DNA from: an uncultured Sulfitobacter sp.
GTDB taxonomy: Bacteria; Pseudomonadota; Alphaproteobacteria; Rhodobacterales; Rhodobacteraceae
Length of the DNA: 64,000 nucleotides
Direction of reading: 5' to 3'
NCBI GenBank assembly: GCA_947501805.1
Contig: CANMXJ010000003.1
Location: 62,001-126,000, forward strand
Shown here: positions 55,687 through 63,982 of the stretch, in pieces
Layout: every line of letters starts with the position of its first letter
How positions within the stretch are numbered: the stretch's first letter is position 1
Program-made: the position numbers and the translations under genes
Notes under the pieces: model-generated
The model's input: the letters and a program-made list of their open reading frames with translations, nothing else
Databases searched by the model: none
Told to the model about the DNA's origin: nothing

Positions 55687-57180
55687 CTAGATTGTGGTAT
55701 CAAGTTTTGTTGGTGCCATTATTCCGGCCTTCAAAGGTGCGTGGGAAAACCGGATCAAGGTTGCATCATAGGCAAGTGGCGAAAGAGTGCACTGTAATGT
55801 AGTTTCGTTCGCGAAGCGTACAGCAAAATCTGTCGCGGTTCTGTGCCCGATTGTTTTGGCAAATTCTGTCACCTTATCCCAACCTCCCTTTGTCGAAGCT
55901 GTTTTGGACCAAAGGGCAACTGCATCCGTAATTGTAACATCGGCAAACGCGGCTTCGGGGTTTTGCCCCCACATGTTGCGGTAGGCGGCGTTACAAAAAG
56001 TAAGCACGCCTGCACTGGAAAAGACGGCAAGCGCATCATCTATGTTGTCCAAAAGTGTTTCAAATTGCTCCATATCGGCGCGAAAACTACGTGATAGGGT
56101 CACTTCGGCGCTGATGTCTTCTATCAAAAAAGCAGTTGCCCCGTCAGGATGGGGACGCCCCTGCACAACATAGGTACGGCCATCCTCAAGCGTCCATGTT
56201 TCGCGGTACTGCCCCCCCGACGCGGCCGCAATGACCTCTGCAATGTCCTGTCGCCATGTCTTGTAATTCTTGGGCTCCGGCATCCTGCGGTTTTCACGAA
56301 GGGCATCGAAAAACGACATCATTGTTGGCTGTCCGGCAAGGAAATTTGCCTGAAGCCCTGTGAGATCAACAAGGGCTGGATTGAATATGCCAAGCTGGCC
56401 GCGACGATCAAATATCGCAAGACCAATTGACAGATGCGCGAATGTCTTTGCGAGTGTTTGAACAAAGGTGCGCTGGGCTTCTTCGGCTTTGACGAGGGGC
56501 GTTATGTTGGTTGCGTGGCGCATATGGCCCGCCTCGGTCGGGTGTGCGGTGACTTCGAACCAGTTGGTAGCACCATCCGGATCGCCAAGTGCCAACCGCT
56601 GCGGATTGCGTTGTGTATTCAGGTCGGCCAATGCTGTGGTGGTCGGATGGGCTTTGATCACCGCTTCAAACGCGGAATTATACCAAATGATATTGTTGTC
56701 ATCATCCGTTTCCCAAGCCGGATGTGCCAGCGTTTCGCAACAGCGCACCAAAGCGATGTGGTGGGCTGGCAGGCTGGACAAATCCGTTTCCTGCTTTGCC
56801 AGATCGGAAATGTGAACCCAACACAGACCATCGCGCCAGTTTACATCTATCACGCTTTGGTCTCGGGGATCTTTCGATTGCAATTGCATGCTGCCCGAAG
56901 TGCCAGTGCCGGGGGTTTCGGGAAACTCTGGAAAATACTGCAACAACGCATCGCGCAAATCATCCCAGACATGGGTGCCCGGCAAAAAGGCAAATTGGCG
57001 CAGCGCGGCATCTGTCCCGTGATGCAGAAACCCGTCATCAAAAAGTAGAGACAATGGTCCTTGCGGGGCGTCGGAATGATCCGGATGTTGGCGCTGCGGC
57101 ATTCGCAGAAATGCAAGACCAGCGAGGGCCGAGAAAAGCGCAACAATAGCAACAACGGCGAATTCTGAAAACGTCAGCAT
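55687..57180 (-). CDS. divL: DivL-like PAS-domain protein without kinase domains
   Basis: 497 residues: one N-terminal membrane helix (about 7-25), then three PAS-like regions (about 145-230, 240-355, 370-480; for example NNIIWYNSAFEAVI, GLAIFDRRGQLGIFNPALV, LAVFSSAGVLTFCNAAY). No H-box and no HATPase domain follow; the protein ends after the third PAS. In Caulobacter, DivL sits next to tsaE and controls the CckA-ChpT-CtrA relay. A PAS protein called DivL affects CtrA in Rhodobacter capsulatus. Name inferred from architecture and synteny. A perfect CtrA motif lies 53 nt upstream of the start. Confidence 0.75.
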   Translation of the reverse strand: MLTFSEFAVVAIVALFSALAGLAFLRMPQRQHPDHSDAPQGPLSLLFDDGFLHHGTDAALRQFAFLPGTHVWDDLRDALLQYFPEFPETPGTGTSGSMQLQSKDPRDQSVIDVNWRDGLCWVHISDLAKQETDLSSLPAHHIALVRCCETLAHPAWETDDDNNIIWYNSAFEAVIKAHPTTTALADLNTQRNPQRLALGDPDGATNWFEVTAHPTEAGHMRHATNITPLVKAEEAQRTFVQTLAKTFAHLSIGLAIFDRRGQLGIFNPALVDLTGLQANFLAGQPTMMSFFDALRENRRMPEPKNYKTWRQDIAEVIAAASGGQYRETWTLEDGRTYVVQGRPHPDGATAFLIEDISAEVTLSRSFRADMEQFETLLDNIDDALAVFSSAGVLTFCNAAYRNMWGQNPEAAFADVTITDAVALWSKTASTKGGWDKVTEFAKTIGHRTATDFAVRFANETTLQCTLSPLAYDATLIRFSHAPLKAGIMAPTKLDTTI

Positions 57181-57232
57181 CGGACCAGCCTATCAAAGAG
57201 CATCATGATAGGCGCAGTCTTGAACCAATTGG

Positions 57233-57247
57233 TTAACGGTTTATTAA
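57233..57247. promoter_or_regulatory. CtrA consensus motif (TTAA-N7-TTAA) upstream of the DivL-like gene
   Basis: TTAACGGTTTATTAA, full consensus with exact 7-nt spacing, in the 101-nt gap between regB and the DivL-like gene, ending 53 nt before the start codon of the latter. Placement suits an activator or repressor site of the divL promoter. Confidence 0.6.
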
Positions 57248-57281
57248 TGCCTTATCGGGGACAAGCCTGTTGTAACTTCCT

Positions 57282-58661
57282 TCACGCGGTGATCTGCTGG
57301 TTTTCTCCGATACCGTCATGAGTCACTTCAGCTGATAGTTTCGCGCGTGGCCAGATCACCTCTACCACGGCACCGGGTGCAGGGGTAACGTGTAGCCCTT
57401 CGTAGCCGTTGGCAAACCGCAATTGCGCACCTGAGCGTTCAAGTAATGTCTTTGCGATGAATAACCCCAATCCCATCCCCTCATATTCAGGCCGTGTCAG
57501 GTCAATCTGTGAGAGGGTCCGCTCGCGCATAAAGGGATCACCAATGCGCCCCAGAATATGCTGGGGAAACCCTGCACCATCATCCACGATCCGGATGGAA
57601 ATCGATTCCTCTGTCCAACTGGATTCGATCCAAACCGTACTCTTGGCAAAATCCACTGCATTCTGGATCAGATTGCGTAGACCATGGATGATCTCTGGCT
57701 TGCGGATGACAATCGGCTGGGTCTTGCGGTGTGACGGTCCATCTACTTGTGAAAGGATCACTTCCTTGCCACGTGTCATGTGAGGCTCTGCGGCTTCCAG
57801 TACGACCGCTTCAAGCGGGGCATTGCGCAAAAGAAGATCATCTTTGCCGGCTCGGCCCATGTCATGCAGGATATCGCGGCACCGGTCCGCCTGATCACGG
57901 ATCAGGGCGGCATCTTCCGCCAGATCGGGTTGCGCTTTCAGGTCATTAAGCAATTCCGAACTGGCGAGTTTGATGGTCGCTAAAGGTGTTCCCAACTCAT
58001 GCGCCGCCGCGGCGATCACGCCGCCCAGATCGGTCAGCTTTTGCTCGCGCGCCAGTGCCATCTGGGTGGCTGCCAGCGCATCGCTCATTGAATGCACCTC
58101 GGTTGTGACCCGCCGTGAATAGGCTGAGGTAAAGACGATAGCGATCACCAACGCGGTCCATTGGCCGAATATGAACAATTCAGGGATGTGCAGCACTTCG
58201 CCATCCTCGGTCATAAGTGGAAGGTGAAAAACAGCCAGAATAGATGCCAGAACAATTGCGCTGGAACACAGGATGAGGGTTGATCGTAAACTAAGCGCCG
58301 TGGCCGAGATGGTCACTGGACCAAGCAAAAGCAGTGCAAAGGGGTTGTTCAGCCCGCCGGTCAGGTACAGCAAGAAAGCAATCTGTAGCAAATCAAACAG
58401 GATCATCGACAGGTTTTCGATTTCCGTTAGCCGCTTGTTTTCGGGAAAGACAAACCCGGCCACGAGATTTGCAATGACGGACGCACCGATCGCAAAATAA
58501 CACAGCCCCAGTTCAAGCTGGAGACCAAAGAGCAGCTGCGCAACGCTGATCGCAATTAACTGCCCGATGATCGCCACCCAGCGCAACAGGATCATCGTGC
58601 GAAGGCGTATCCAGTTTGCCCTTGTGCGCCCTGATATGGGGCGGATGTTCGCCTGCGTCAT
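57282..58661 (-). CDS. regB: Redox-sensing histidine kinase RegB/PrrB
   Basis: A 459-residue sensor kinase. Six N-terminal membrane helices contain the quinone-site motif GGLNNPF (102-108). H221 in AAAAHELGTPLATIKL is the phosphorylated histidine, and C261 in DQADRCRDIL matches the redox-active cysteine of RegB. The HATPase motifs NLIQNAVDFA, DDGAGFP and GMGLGLFIAK follow. It controls photosynthesis, respiration or nitrogen genes through RegA in relatives. Divergent from senC, the standard regB/senC-regA arrangement. Confidence 0.95.
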   Translation of the reverse strand: MTQANIRPISGRTRANWIRLRTMILLRWVAIIGQLIAISVAQLLFGLQLELGLCYFAIGASVIANLVAGFVFPENKRLTEIENLSMILFDLLQIAFLLYLTGGLNNPFALLLLGPVTISATALSLRSTLILCSSAIVLASILAVFHLPLMTEDGEVLHIPELFIFGQWTALVIAIVFTSAYSRRVTTEVHSMSDALAATQMALAREQKLTDLGGVIAAAAHELGTPLATIKLASSELLNDLKAQPDLAEDAALIRDQADRCRDILHDMGRAGKDDLLLRNAPLEAVVLEAAEPHMTRGKEVILSQVDGPSHRKTQPIVIRKPEIIHGLRNLIQNAVDFAKSTVWIESSWTEESISIRIVDDGAGFPQHILGRIGDPFMRERTLSQIDLTRPEYEGMGLGLFIAKTLLERSGAQLRFANGYEGLHVTPAPGAVVEVIWPRAKLSAEVTHDGIGENQQITA

Positions 58662-58760
58662 GAGCGCACCTTTTGTTTATTCGCAGTTGTATCTGCAAGA
58701 ATGTAGCGTAGGTCTGCGTTAGAACACGATCAAGAGCGCCTATTGGCGCAGGAGGCCCTG

Positions 58761-59369
58761 ATGAACCGCACCATTTCTATTATTGCTGTTGCCGTTGCGA
58801 CTGCATTTTTGCTTGGCATTGTCTGGATTTCTTCACGCGGTGATGAGGATAAGTTTGCGCAATGCCGTTCCTCGACAGTAGCGGGTGATCTGGGTGGACC
58901 GTTTGAACTGCTTAATGCCGAAGGCCAGATAGTGACGGACAAGGACGTGATCACTGAACCGACCTTGATCTACTTTGGCTATACATTCTGTCCTGATGTC
59001 TGCCCCTTGGACGTGGACCGTAATGCCGCTGCGGTTGATCTGCTGGCAGAACAGGGCAAAAGCGTGACGCCAGTGTTCATCTCAATCGACCCTGCCCGTG
59101 ACACGCCAGAGGTTGTCGGCGATTTTGCGTACAATATGCATCCGCGTATGATTGGCCTCACGGGATCACCCGAGCAGATCAAAAAGGCCAGCATGGCGTA
59201 TAAGACCTACTACAAAGCGCATCCTGCTGTGGATGATGAGTATCTGGTCGACCATTCCACCTTTAGCTATCTGGTGCTGCCTGAAGTCGGATTTGTAGAG
59301 TACTTCCGGCGCGAAGTCCGGCCTGATCAAATGGCGGAAAAGATAGGATGTTTCGTCGATCAGTTATGA
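58761..59369 (+). CDS. senC: SCO1/SenC/PrrC copper-binding protein
   Basis: A 202-residue thioredoxin-fold protein anchored by one N-terminal membrane helix (about 5-23) and facing the periplasm. The copper motif is C77-PDV-C81 (FCPDVC), with the third ligand His in VDHSTFSYL. It delivers copper to cytochrome c oxidase and is implicated in RegB signalling in Rhodobacter. ATG 58761 is fixed by GGAGG 5 nt upstream; an in-frame start six codons earlier is rejected. Confidence 0.94.
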   Translation: MNRTISIIAVAVATAFLLGIVWISSRGDEDKFAQCRSSTVAGDLGGPFELLNAEGQIVTDKDVITEPTLIYFGYTFCPDVCPLDVDRNAAAVDLLAEQGKSVTPVFISIDPARDTPEVVGDFAYNMHPRMIGLTGSPEQIKKASMAYKTYYKAHPAVDDEYLVDHSTFSYLVLPEVGFVEYFRREVRPDQMAEKIGCFVDQL

Positions 59370-59437
59370 GGCATTTGACGCCCTGACGGTTTGGTCCATA
59401 TTAGGGTCATAGTCCTTATGAAATTGAGCAAGCTGAC

Positions 59438-59989
59438 GTGACACAGGAACAAGCAGGCATCGGACCAGACAAGTCACTGCTTTTGGTGGATGATGATGAG
59501 CCCTTTTTGAAGCGCTTGGCCAAAGCCATGGAAAAGCGCGGCTTTGAAGTTGAGACAGCAGATTGTGTCGCAGCAGGCAAGGCAATCGCAACGGCCCGAC
59601 CACCTGCTTACGCGGTGATTGATCTGCGTCTTGAGGATGGCAACGGGCTGGACGTTGTCGAAGTCCTGCGCGAACGCCGTGCAGATGCGCGAGTTGTAGT
59701 GTTGACCGGGTATGGTGCCATTGCGACGGCGGTGGCAGCGGTCAAGATCGGCGCAACCGACTATTTGTCAAAACCTGCGGATGCCAACGACATTACCAAC
59801 GCGCTTTTGACCAATGGCGACGACATGCCGCCACCGCCGGAAAACCCGATGAGTGCGGACCGTGTGCGCTGGGAGCATATACAGCGGGTCTACGAGCTTT
59901 GTGATCGCAATGTGTCTGAGACAGCACGCCGCTTGAACATGCACCGCCGGACTTTGCAGCGCATTCTGGCAAAACGTTCGCCGCGTTAA
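59438..59989 (+). CDS. regA: Redox response regulator RegA/PrrA
   Basis: A 183-residue response regulator. The receiver has the D18-D20 acidic cluster, phospho-acceptor D62 in VIDLRLEDGNGLD, and K112-type SKPAD. A proline linker (MPPPPEN) leads to a Fis-like helix-turn-helix (NVSETARRLNMHRRTLQRIL), exactly the RegA layout. The start is GTG 59438. It lies 68 nt after senC and converges with 4-nt overlap on the GNAT gene. Confidence 0.96.
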   Translation: MTQEQAGIGPDKSLLLVDDDEPFLKRLAKAMEKRGFEVETADCVAAGKAIATARPPAYAVIDLRLEDGNGLDVVEVLRERRADARVVVLTGYGAIATAVAAVKIGATDYLSKPADANDITNALLTNGDDMPPPPENPMSADRVRWEHIQRVYELCDRNVSETARRLNMHRRTLQRILAKRSPR

Positions 59990-60471
59990 AGGTCGTATCG
60001 CTTGAGGCGTTTATCCACGATTTCACCGTTCGCCATCTGGTATCCCTCGATCATACCGTAATCCTGAAAACCACGGCTTTGATAGTAGATCAGGCCACCT
60101 TCGTTGTCGGCGCGGATATTGGCGTTGATCCAGGAATACCCCAACGCCTTGGCCGCCATTTTGGTCGCTTCGAACAGGGCTGAACCGATGCCAAGTCCAG
60201 TCTGGCCGATTTCCACGAAAGTAGCGATGTCGACGGCTTGTGGGGGAAGGTCTTCGTTCGGGGCGATCCATTGAAATCCAACAACGTCTTCGGCGGCATT
60301 CATAGCGACATGCCAAGCACTACGCTCAGGCTGCGAGGATACCCGTTCGCCGATATCATCGCCAGTGACGGGGCGGGTCAGGGCTGTGGTGCCGCCCTCT
60401 TTGATAATTTTGTTGAGTAGGCGCGCCATCGGCGCGTGATCAAGTGTGATTGCGCGACGCACAGTAATCAT
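59986..60471 (-). CDS. GNAT family N-acetyltransferase
   Basis: A 161-residue acetyltransferase fold, with the acetyl-CoA-binding stretch VEIGQTGLGIGSALFEATK (a Q/R-x2-G-x-G variant) and a late YYQSRGFQDYG. Related to the phosphinothricin-acetyltransferase-like branch; the substrate is unknown. ATGA overlap with the upstream HD-domain gene. Confidence 0.87.
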   Translation of the reverse strand: MITVRRAITLDHAPMARLLNKIIKEGGTTALTRPVTGDDIGERVSSQPERSAWHVAMNAAEDVVGFQWIAPNEDLPPQAVDIATFVEIGQTGLGIGSALFEATKMAAKALGYSWINANIRADNEGGLIYYQSRGFQDYGMIEGYQMANGEIVDKRLKRYDL

Positions 60472-61064
60472 ATCATTTGTTCCAGCAGGGCATCATGGCG
60501 GGCGGTGAAATCTGTGCGGGACTCAACAGGGGGGCGCAATACGATTTTGAGGTCTTGAATCAGAGTCATGTCGGGCTTGCCGAAGAGCTTTGTAGATTCC
60601 TCTTCCGAAAACCCTGCGATCTGGACTGCTTCCATCCATGCGCTGATTTTATCTGCCCTTTTGATCTGCTTTTTGACCGTTACCGGGATTTGCGCAGGCA
60701 AGCCGAACCGCAAATGGATTGCAGCCGTCAGACGGTCATCCAATGCGCCATATCCCGGCCCAACTGCGGCTTTGACCGGAGAGATCATATCCCCAATCAC
60801 ATATTCGGGTGCGTCATGCAAAAGGGCTGCCAATTGCCATTTTGCAGGGGCTTTTGGATTCATGCGCGTGAACAAAGTTTCAACAAGCAATGAATGTTCT
60901 GCCACTGAATAGGCGTAGTCACCCCGCGTCTGGCCGTTCCAGCGCGCAACAAATGCAAGGCCATGTGCGATATCTTCAATTTCGATATCCACAGGCGTCG
61001 GGTCGAGCAGATCAAGCCTGCGTCCTGATAACATCCGCTGCCATGCTCTGGGTTGCTGCGCCAT
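60468..61064 (-). CDS. HD-domain phosphohydrolase (YfbR-like)
   Basis: A 198-residue HD protein. Metal ligands are in YSVAEHSLLVE and LLHDAPEYVIGDM, with a later Asp in IKRADKIS. The EYVIGD context matches the 5'-deoxyribonucleotidase YfbR group, which removes phosphate from dNMPs. The family is secure; the substrate is inferred. Divergent from the small secreted protein gene. Confidence 0.87.
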   Translation of the reverse strand: MAQQPRAWQRMLSGRRLDLLDPTPVDIEIEDIAHGLAFVARWNGQTRGDYAYSVAEHSLLVETLFTRMNPKAPAKWQLAALLHDAPEYVIGDMISPVKAAVGPGYGALDDRLTAAIHLRFGLPAQIPVTVKKQIKRADKISAWMEAVQIAGFSEEESTKLFGKPDMTLIQDLKIVLRPPVESRTDFTARHDALLEQMI

Positions 61065-61141
61065 AAATGGCTGTCCTTACGTCAATTGAAAAATTGAAAC
61101 TTAACCTGTCGTCGTTTGTTTTTTCCACGAAGGAGAAAACG

Positions 61142-61441
61142 ATGAAACCGCTAATTTCGATTCTTACACTTATTGCAGGAACATCATTTGCGACCATGTC
61201 ATCAGCCGACCATCCGGTCTGTATGTCAGCTGACGAGATGAAAGCCGCATTGATTGACTGGTATGGTGAAGAACCTGTGGCTGAACCGTCATCTGATAAA
61301 GAACAGGTCTGGGCGTCCAAATCGACGGGGACATGGACCATGATCAAAACGTACTCAGACGGCAGCGCCTGCGTGCTTGCGAAAGGCGACGACTGGATGT
61401 CTGGAATTGAAGACGGTCAGTTGCTGGCAGAATTGAAATAA
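61142..61441 (+). CDS. Small secreted protein of unknown function
   Basis: 99 residues. A signal peptide (KPLISILTLIAGTSFATMSSA) leaves a mature protein of about 78 residues with two cysteines that could form a disulfide. I recognise no family. AAGGAG is placed 5 nt before ATG 61142, which decides this start against an in-frame one 25 codons upstream. Confidence 0.75.
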   Translation: MKPLISILTLIAGTSFATMSSADHPVCMSADEMKAALIDWYGEEPVAEPSSDKEQVWASKSTGTWTMIKTYSDGSACVLAKGDDWMSGIEDGQLLAELK

Positions 61442-61492
61442 AGATGCGCAAACTTATGCGACACCATCACTTGTTGAGGCGAGGAGGCAAAA

Positions 61493-61516
61493 ATGTTAGG
61501 CGCGCTCAAAGCATAA
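61493..61516 (+). CDS. Possible seven-residue leader peptide upstream of ahcY
   Basis: ATG TTA GGC GCG CTC AAA GCA TAA, encoding MLGALKA, preceded by a near-perfect Shine-Dalgarno sequence GAGGAGG at 6-nt spacing and ending 16 nt before the ahcY start. The ahcY gene itself has only a weaker GAGGTG. Could couple or tune ahcY translation. Confidence 0.35.
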   Translation: MLGALKA

Positions 61517-61532
61517 TGAATTGAGGTGCCAC

Positions 61533-62921
61533 ATGGCCAACGATTACATCGTAAAAGACATCGCTCTTGCCGCATACGGGCGCAAGGAACTCGATATCGC
61601 CGAGACAGAAATGCCGGGCCTGATGGCGCTGCGTGAAGAATATGGTGAAGCTCAGCCGCTTAAAGGCGCGCGGATTGTTGGGTCACTGCACATGACAATC
61701 CAGACCGCTGTTTTGATTGAGACGCTTGTCGCACTTGGCGCTGATGTGCGCTGGGCGTCCTGCAATATCTTTTCCACCCAAGACCACGCCGCAGCGGTGA
61801 TTGCCGAAGCGGGTGTGCCGGTTTTTGCGATCAAGGGGCAGAGCCTGACAGAGCATTGGGATTACCTTGATAAGTCCTTCATGTTTGAGGACGGTCCAAA
61901 CCTGATTTTGGATGATGGCGGCGATGCGACATTGTACATTCTGCTGGGCGCACGTGCCGAGGCGGGTGAAGATGTGATTTCTGTGCCGACCTCCGAAGAA
62001 GAAGAAGCGATCAAGGCGCAGATCAAAAAGCGTATGGAAGCCAGCCCCGGTTGGTTCACCAAGATGCGTGACCAGATCAAAGGCGTATCCGAAGAAACCA
62101 CCACAGGTGTTCACCGCCTGTATGAGTTGGTGAAACAGGGTCAGCTGCCGTTCCCTGCGATTAACGTGAACGACTCTGTTACCAAGTCAAAGTTCGACAA
62201 CAAATACGGTTGTAAGGAATCACTGGTCGACGGCATCCGCCGCGCCACTGACACGATGATGGCGGGCAAGGTTGCCGTAGTCATGGGCTACGGCGACGTA
62301 GGCAAAGGGTCGGCTGCGTCTTTGACCGGTGCCGGTGCGCGTGTGAAGGTGACGGAAGTTGACCCGATTTGTGCATTGCAGGCCGCGATGGACGGTTTTG
62401 AAGTTGTTCTGTTGGAAGACGTGGTTTCGACTGCCGACATCTTTATCACCACCACGGGCAACAAAGACGTGATCCGCATCGAGCACATGCGCGAGATGAA
62501 GGACATGGCGATTGTCGGTAACATCGGCCACTTTGACAACGAAATTCAGGTGGCCAGCCTGAAGAACCACAAGTGGACCAATATCAAGGAACAGGTGGAC
62601 ATGATCGAGATGCCGAATGGCAATCGTTTGATCCTTCTGTCCGAAGGGCGTCTGTTGAACCTTGGCAATGCGACGGGCCACCCGTCCTTCGTGATGTCCG
62701 CGTCCTTTACAAATCAGGTATTGGCACAGCTGGAGCTGTGGACGAACACCGACGCGTATAAGAACGATGTTTACATCCTGCCCAAGCATCTGGACGAAAA
62801 AGTTGCGCGTCTGCATCTGGACCGGATCGGCGTGAAGTTGACCAAGATGGACCCTGATCAAGCGGCCTATATCGGTGTCAGCCCGGATGGTCCGTTCAAA
62901 CCCGAACATTACCGCTACTGA
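61533..62921 (+). CDS. ahcY: Adenosylhomocysteinase
   Basis: A 462-residue enzyme splitting S-adenosylhomocysteine into adenosine and homocysteine, keeping SAM methylation going. Conserved blocks are [29 protein letters not shown], the NAD-binding [14 protein letters not shown], and the C-terminal lysine/tyrosine tail [11 protein letters not shown] 61533 has GAGGTG upstream; a start four codons earlier is less likely. In Rhodobacter, ahcY lies near regA, as here. Confidence 0.97.
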   Translation: MANDYIVKDIALAAYGRKELDIAETEMPGLMALREEYGEAQPLKGARIVGSLHMTIQTAVLIETLVALGADVRWASCNIFSTQDHAAAVIAEAGVPVFAIKGQSLTEHWDYLDKSFMFEDGPNLILDDGGDATLYILLGARAEAGEDVISVPTSEEEEAIKAQIKKRMEASPGWFTKMRDQIKGVSEETTTGVHRLYELVKQGQLPFPAINVNDSVTKSKFDNKYGCKESLVDGIRRATDTMMAGKVAVVMGYGDVGKGSAASLTGAGARVKVTEVDPICALQAAMDGFEVVLLEDVVSTADIFITTTGNKDVIRIEHMREMKDMAIVGNIGHFDNEIQVASLKNHKWTNIKEQVDMIEMPNGNRLILLSEGRLLNLGNATGHPSFVMSASFTNQVLAQLELWTNTDAYKNDVYILPKHLDEKVARLHLDRIGVKLTKMDPDQAAYIGVSPDGPFKPEHYRY

Positions 62922-62930
62922 TCCACGCAA

Positions 62931-63413
62931 ATGGCTGCGCTGATCCGCATATCTGTGATCGTCTGTCTGGCGCTGGGGTTGATTTCAACTCCGGCGTTGG
63001 CAGCGCCCAAGATTACGGAAACGGTCCAGACCTATCCGGTCAGTGCGACAACCTTGCAAGGATTACGACGTGAAATGAAAACGAAAGGTCCCAAAGGGTT
63101 TTGGGGCTTTACCCGTTGGGTCGTAAAGTGGAGCGGAACCTGCGATGTTGAGGTGGACGTAACCTATACACTGCCAAGACACGAAAAACCAAACACCATG
63201 CCCGCAGATGTCAGACAGAAATTCGACAGAATGCTCAGGAATCTCGACGCACATGAACGATTGCATGGTCAACATGGCATTAACGCGGGCAGGGAAATTG
63301 TCCAAAACGGATGTCGGAACGCTCACGAGATTATCAAGAAGTACAGCAAGGCTGACAAGACCTTGGACCGACAGTCACGCCACGGACGCAGAGATGGGGT
63401 CGAGCTGAACTAG
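62931..63413 (+). CDS. Secreted DUF922-like protein with HExxH motif
   Basis: 160 residues with a signal peptide ending near ALA-AP (residue 24). The mature part has paired aromatic strands and HERLH in LDAHERLHGQHG, the zinc-protease pattern of DUF922, whose members are predicted secreted proteases. The start ATG is 9 nt after the ahcY stop, so translation may be coupled. Its stop overlaps the HD gene stop by 4 nt. Confidence 0.8.
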   Translation: MAALIRISVIVCLALGLISTPALAAPKITETVQTYPVSATTLQGLRREMKTKGPKGFWGFTRWVVKWSGTCDVEVDVTYTLPRHEKPNTMPADVRQKFDRMLRNLDAHERLHGQHGINAGREIVQNGCRNAHEIIKKYSKADKTLDRQSRHGRRDGVELN

Positions 63414-63982
63414 GCTGTTAGTTCCGAGACAAATCCTTCACGGATCACATTGGGATCATACGCTTTGCGCGCGAATACTTCTCTTACCAATGGTTCAAAA
63501 TGTGAGAGTGGTCGGGTTTCGTAGTCCGGATCAAATGATGCCTGATCCCAACGCTCACAGAATGTAGCACAGCTTTCAAAGCAGGGATGATCCTTGAAGC
63601 GGTCCCGCGCGTTCTGATCCCAACCATAGTGGTGCGCATAGTAAATCATCTGGAAAATACCGTGATGTTCGACAACCCACGCCACATCCCATCGTACGTA
63701 GGGCCGGATCACTTCGGCAGAAAAACGGTCATGGTTCTGTGGTGCCAAACCATCGCCAATGTCATGCAGCAATGCGCCGACAACCCAGTCAATGTCTGCA
63801 CCGTCCTGTTCTGCGCGGGTGGCTGATTGCAATCCATGATCCAGCCGTGTGATCTTGTACCCCTCAATCGAGGCTTCACCCTGTCGGCTCAATTCATCCA
63901 GAACGCGATCGGCAGTCAGGGCGACATAGGATTTCTCGGCCTGTTCCAGCATTTCATAATCGGCTTTGGTGCCATCTTTCAT
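63410..63982 (-). CDS. HD-domain protein, possibly of the oxygenase-like branch
   Basis: A 190-residue HD protein. Ligand residues appear in RLDHGLQSATRAEQDG (H49), ALLHDIGDG, and WVVEHHGIFQ. This spacing recalls PhnZ-type diiron HD oxygenases and myo-inositol oxygenase more than phosphohydrolases, but the diagnostic N-terminal Tyr-Glu pair of PhnZ is not clearly present. Function is unassigned. Complete within the window; the region upstream lies outside. Confidence 0.75.
   Translation of the reverse strand: MKDGTKADYEMLEQAEKSYVALTADRVLDELSRQGEASIEGYKITRLDHGLQSATRAEQDGADIDWVVGALLHDIGDGLAPQNHDRFSAEVIRPYVRWDVAWVVEHHGIFQMIYYAHHYGWDQNARDRFKDHPCFESCATFCERWDQASFDPDYETRPLSHFEPLVREVFARKAYDPNVIREGFVSELTA

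Noticed and set aside
61441..61532. SAH riboswitch upstream of ahcY
   Set aside because: GCGAGGAGGC is superficially similar, but I could not draw the pseudoknotted core and the gap is short. A covariance-model search would settle it.
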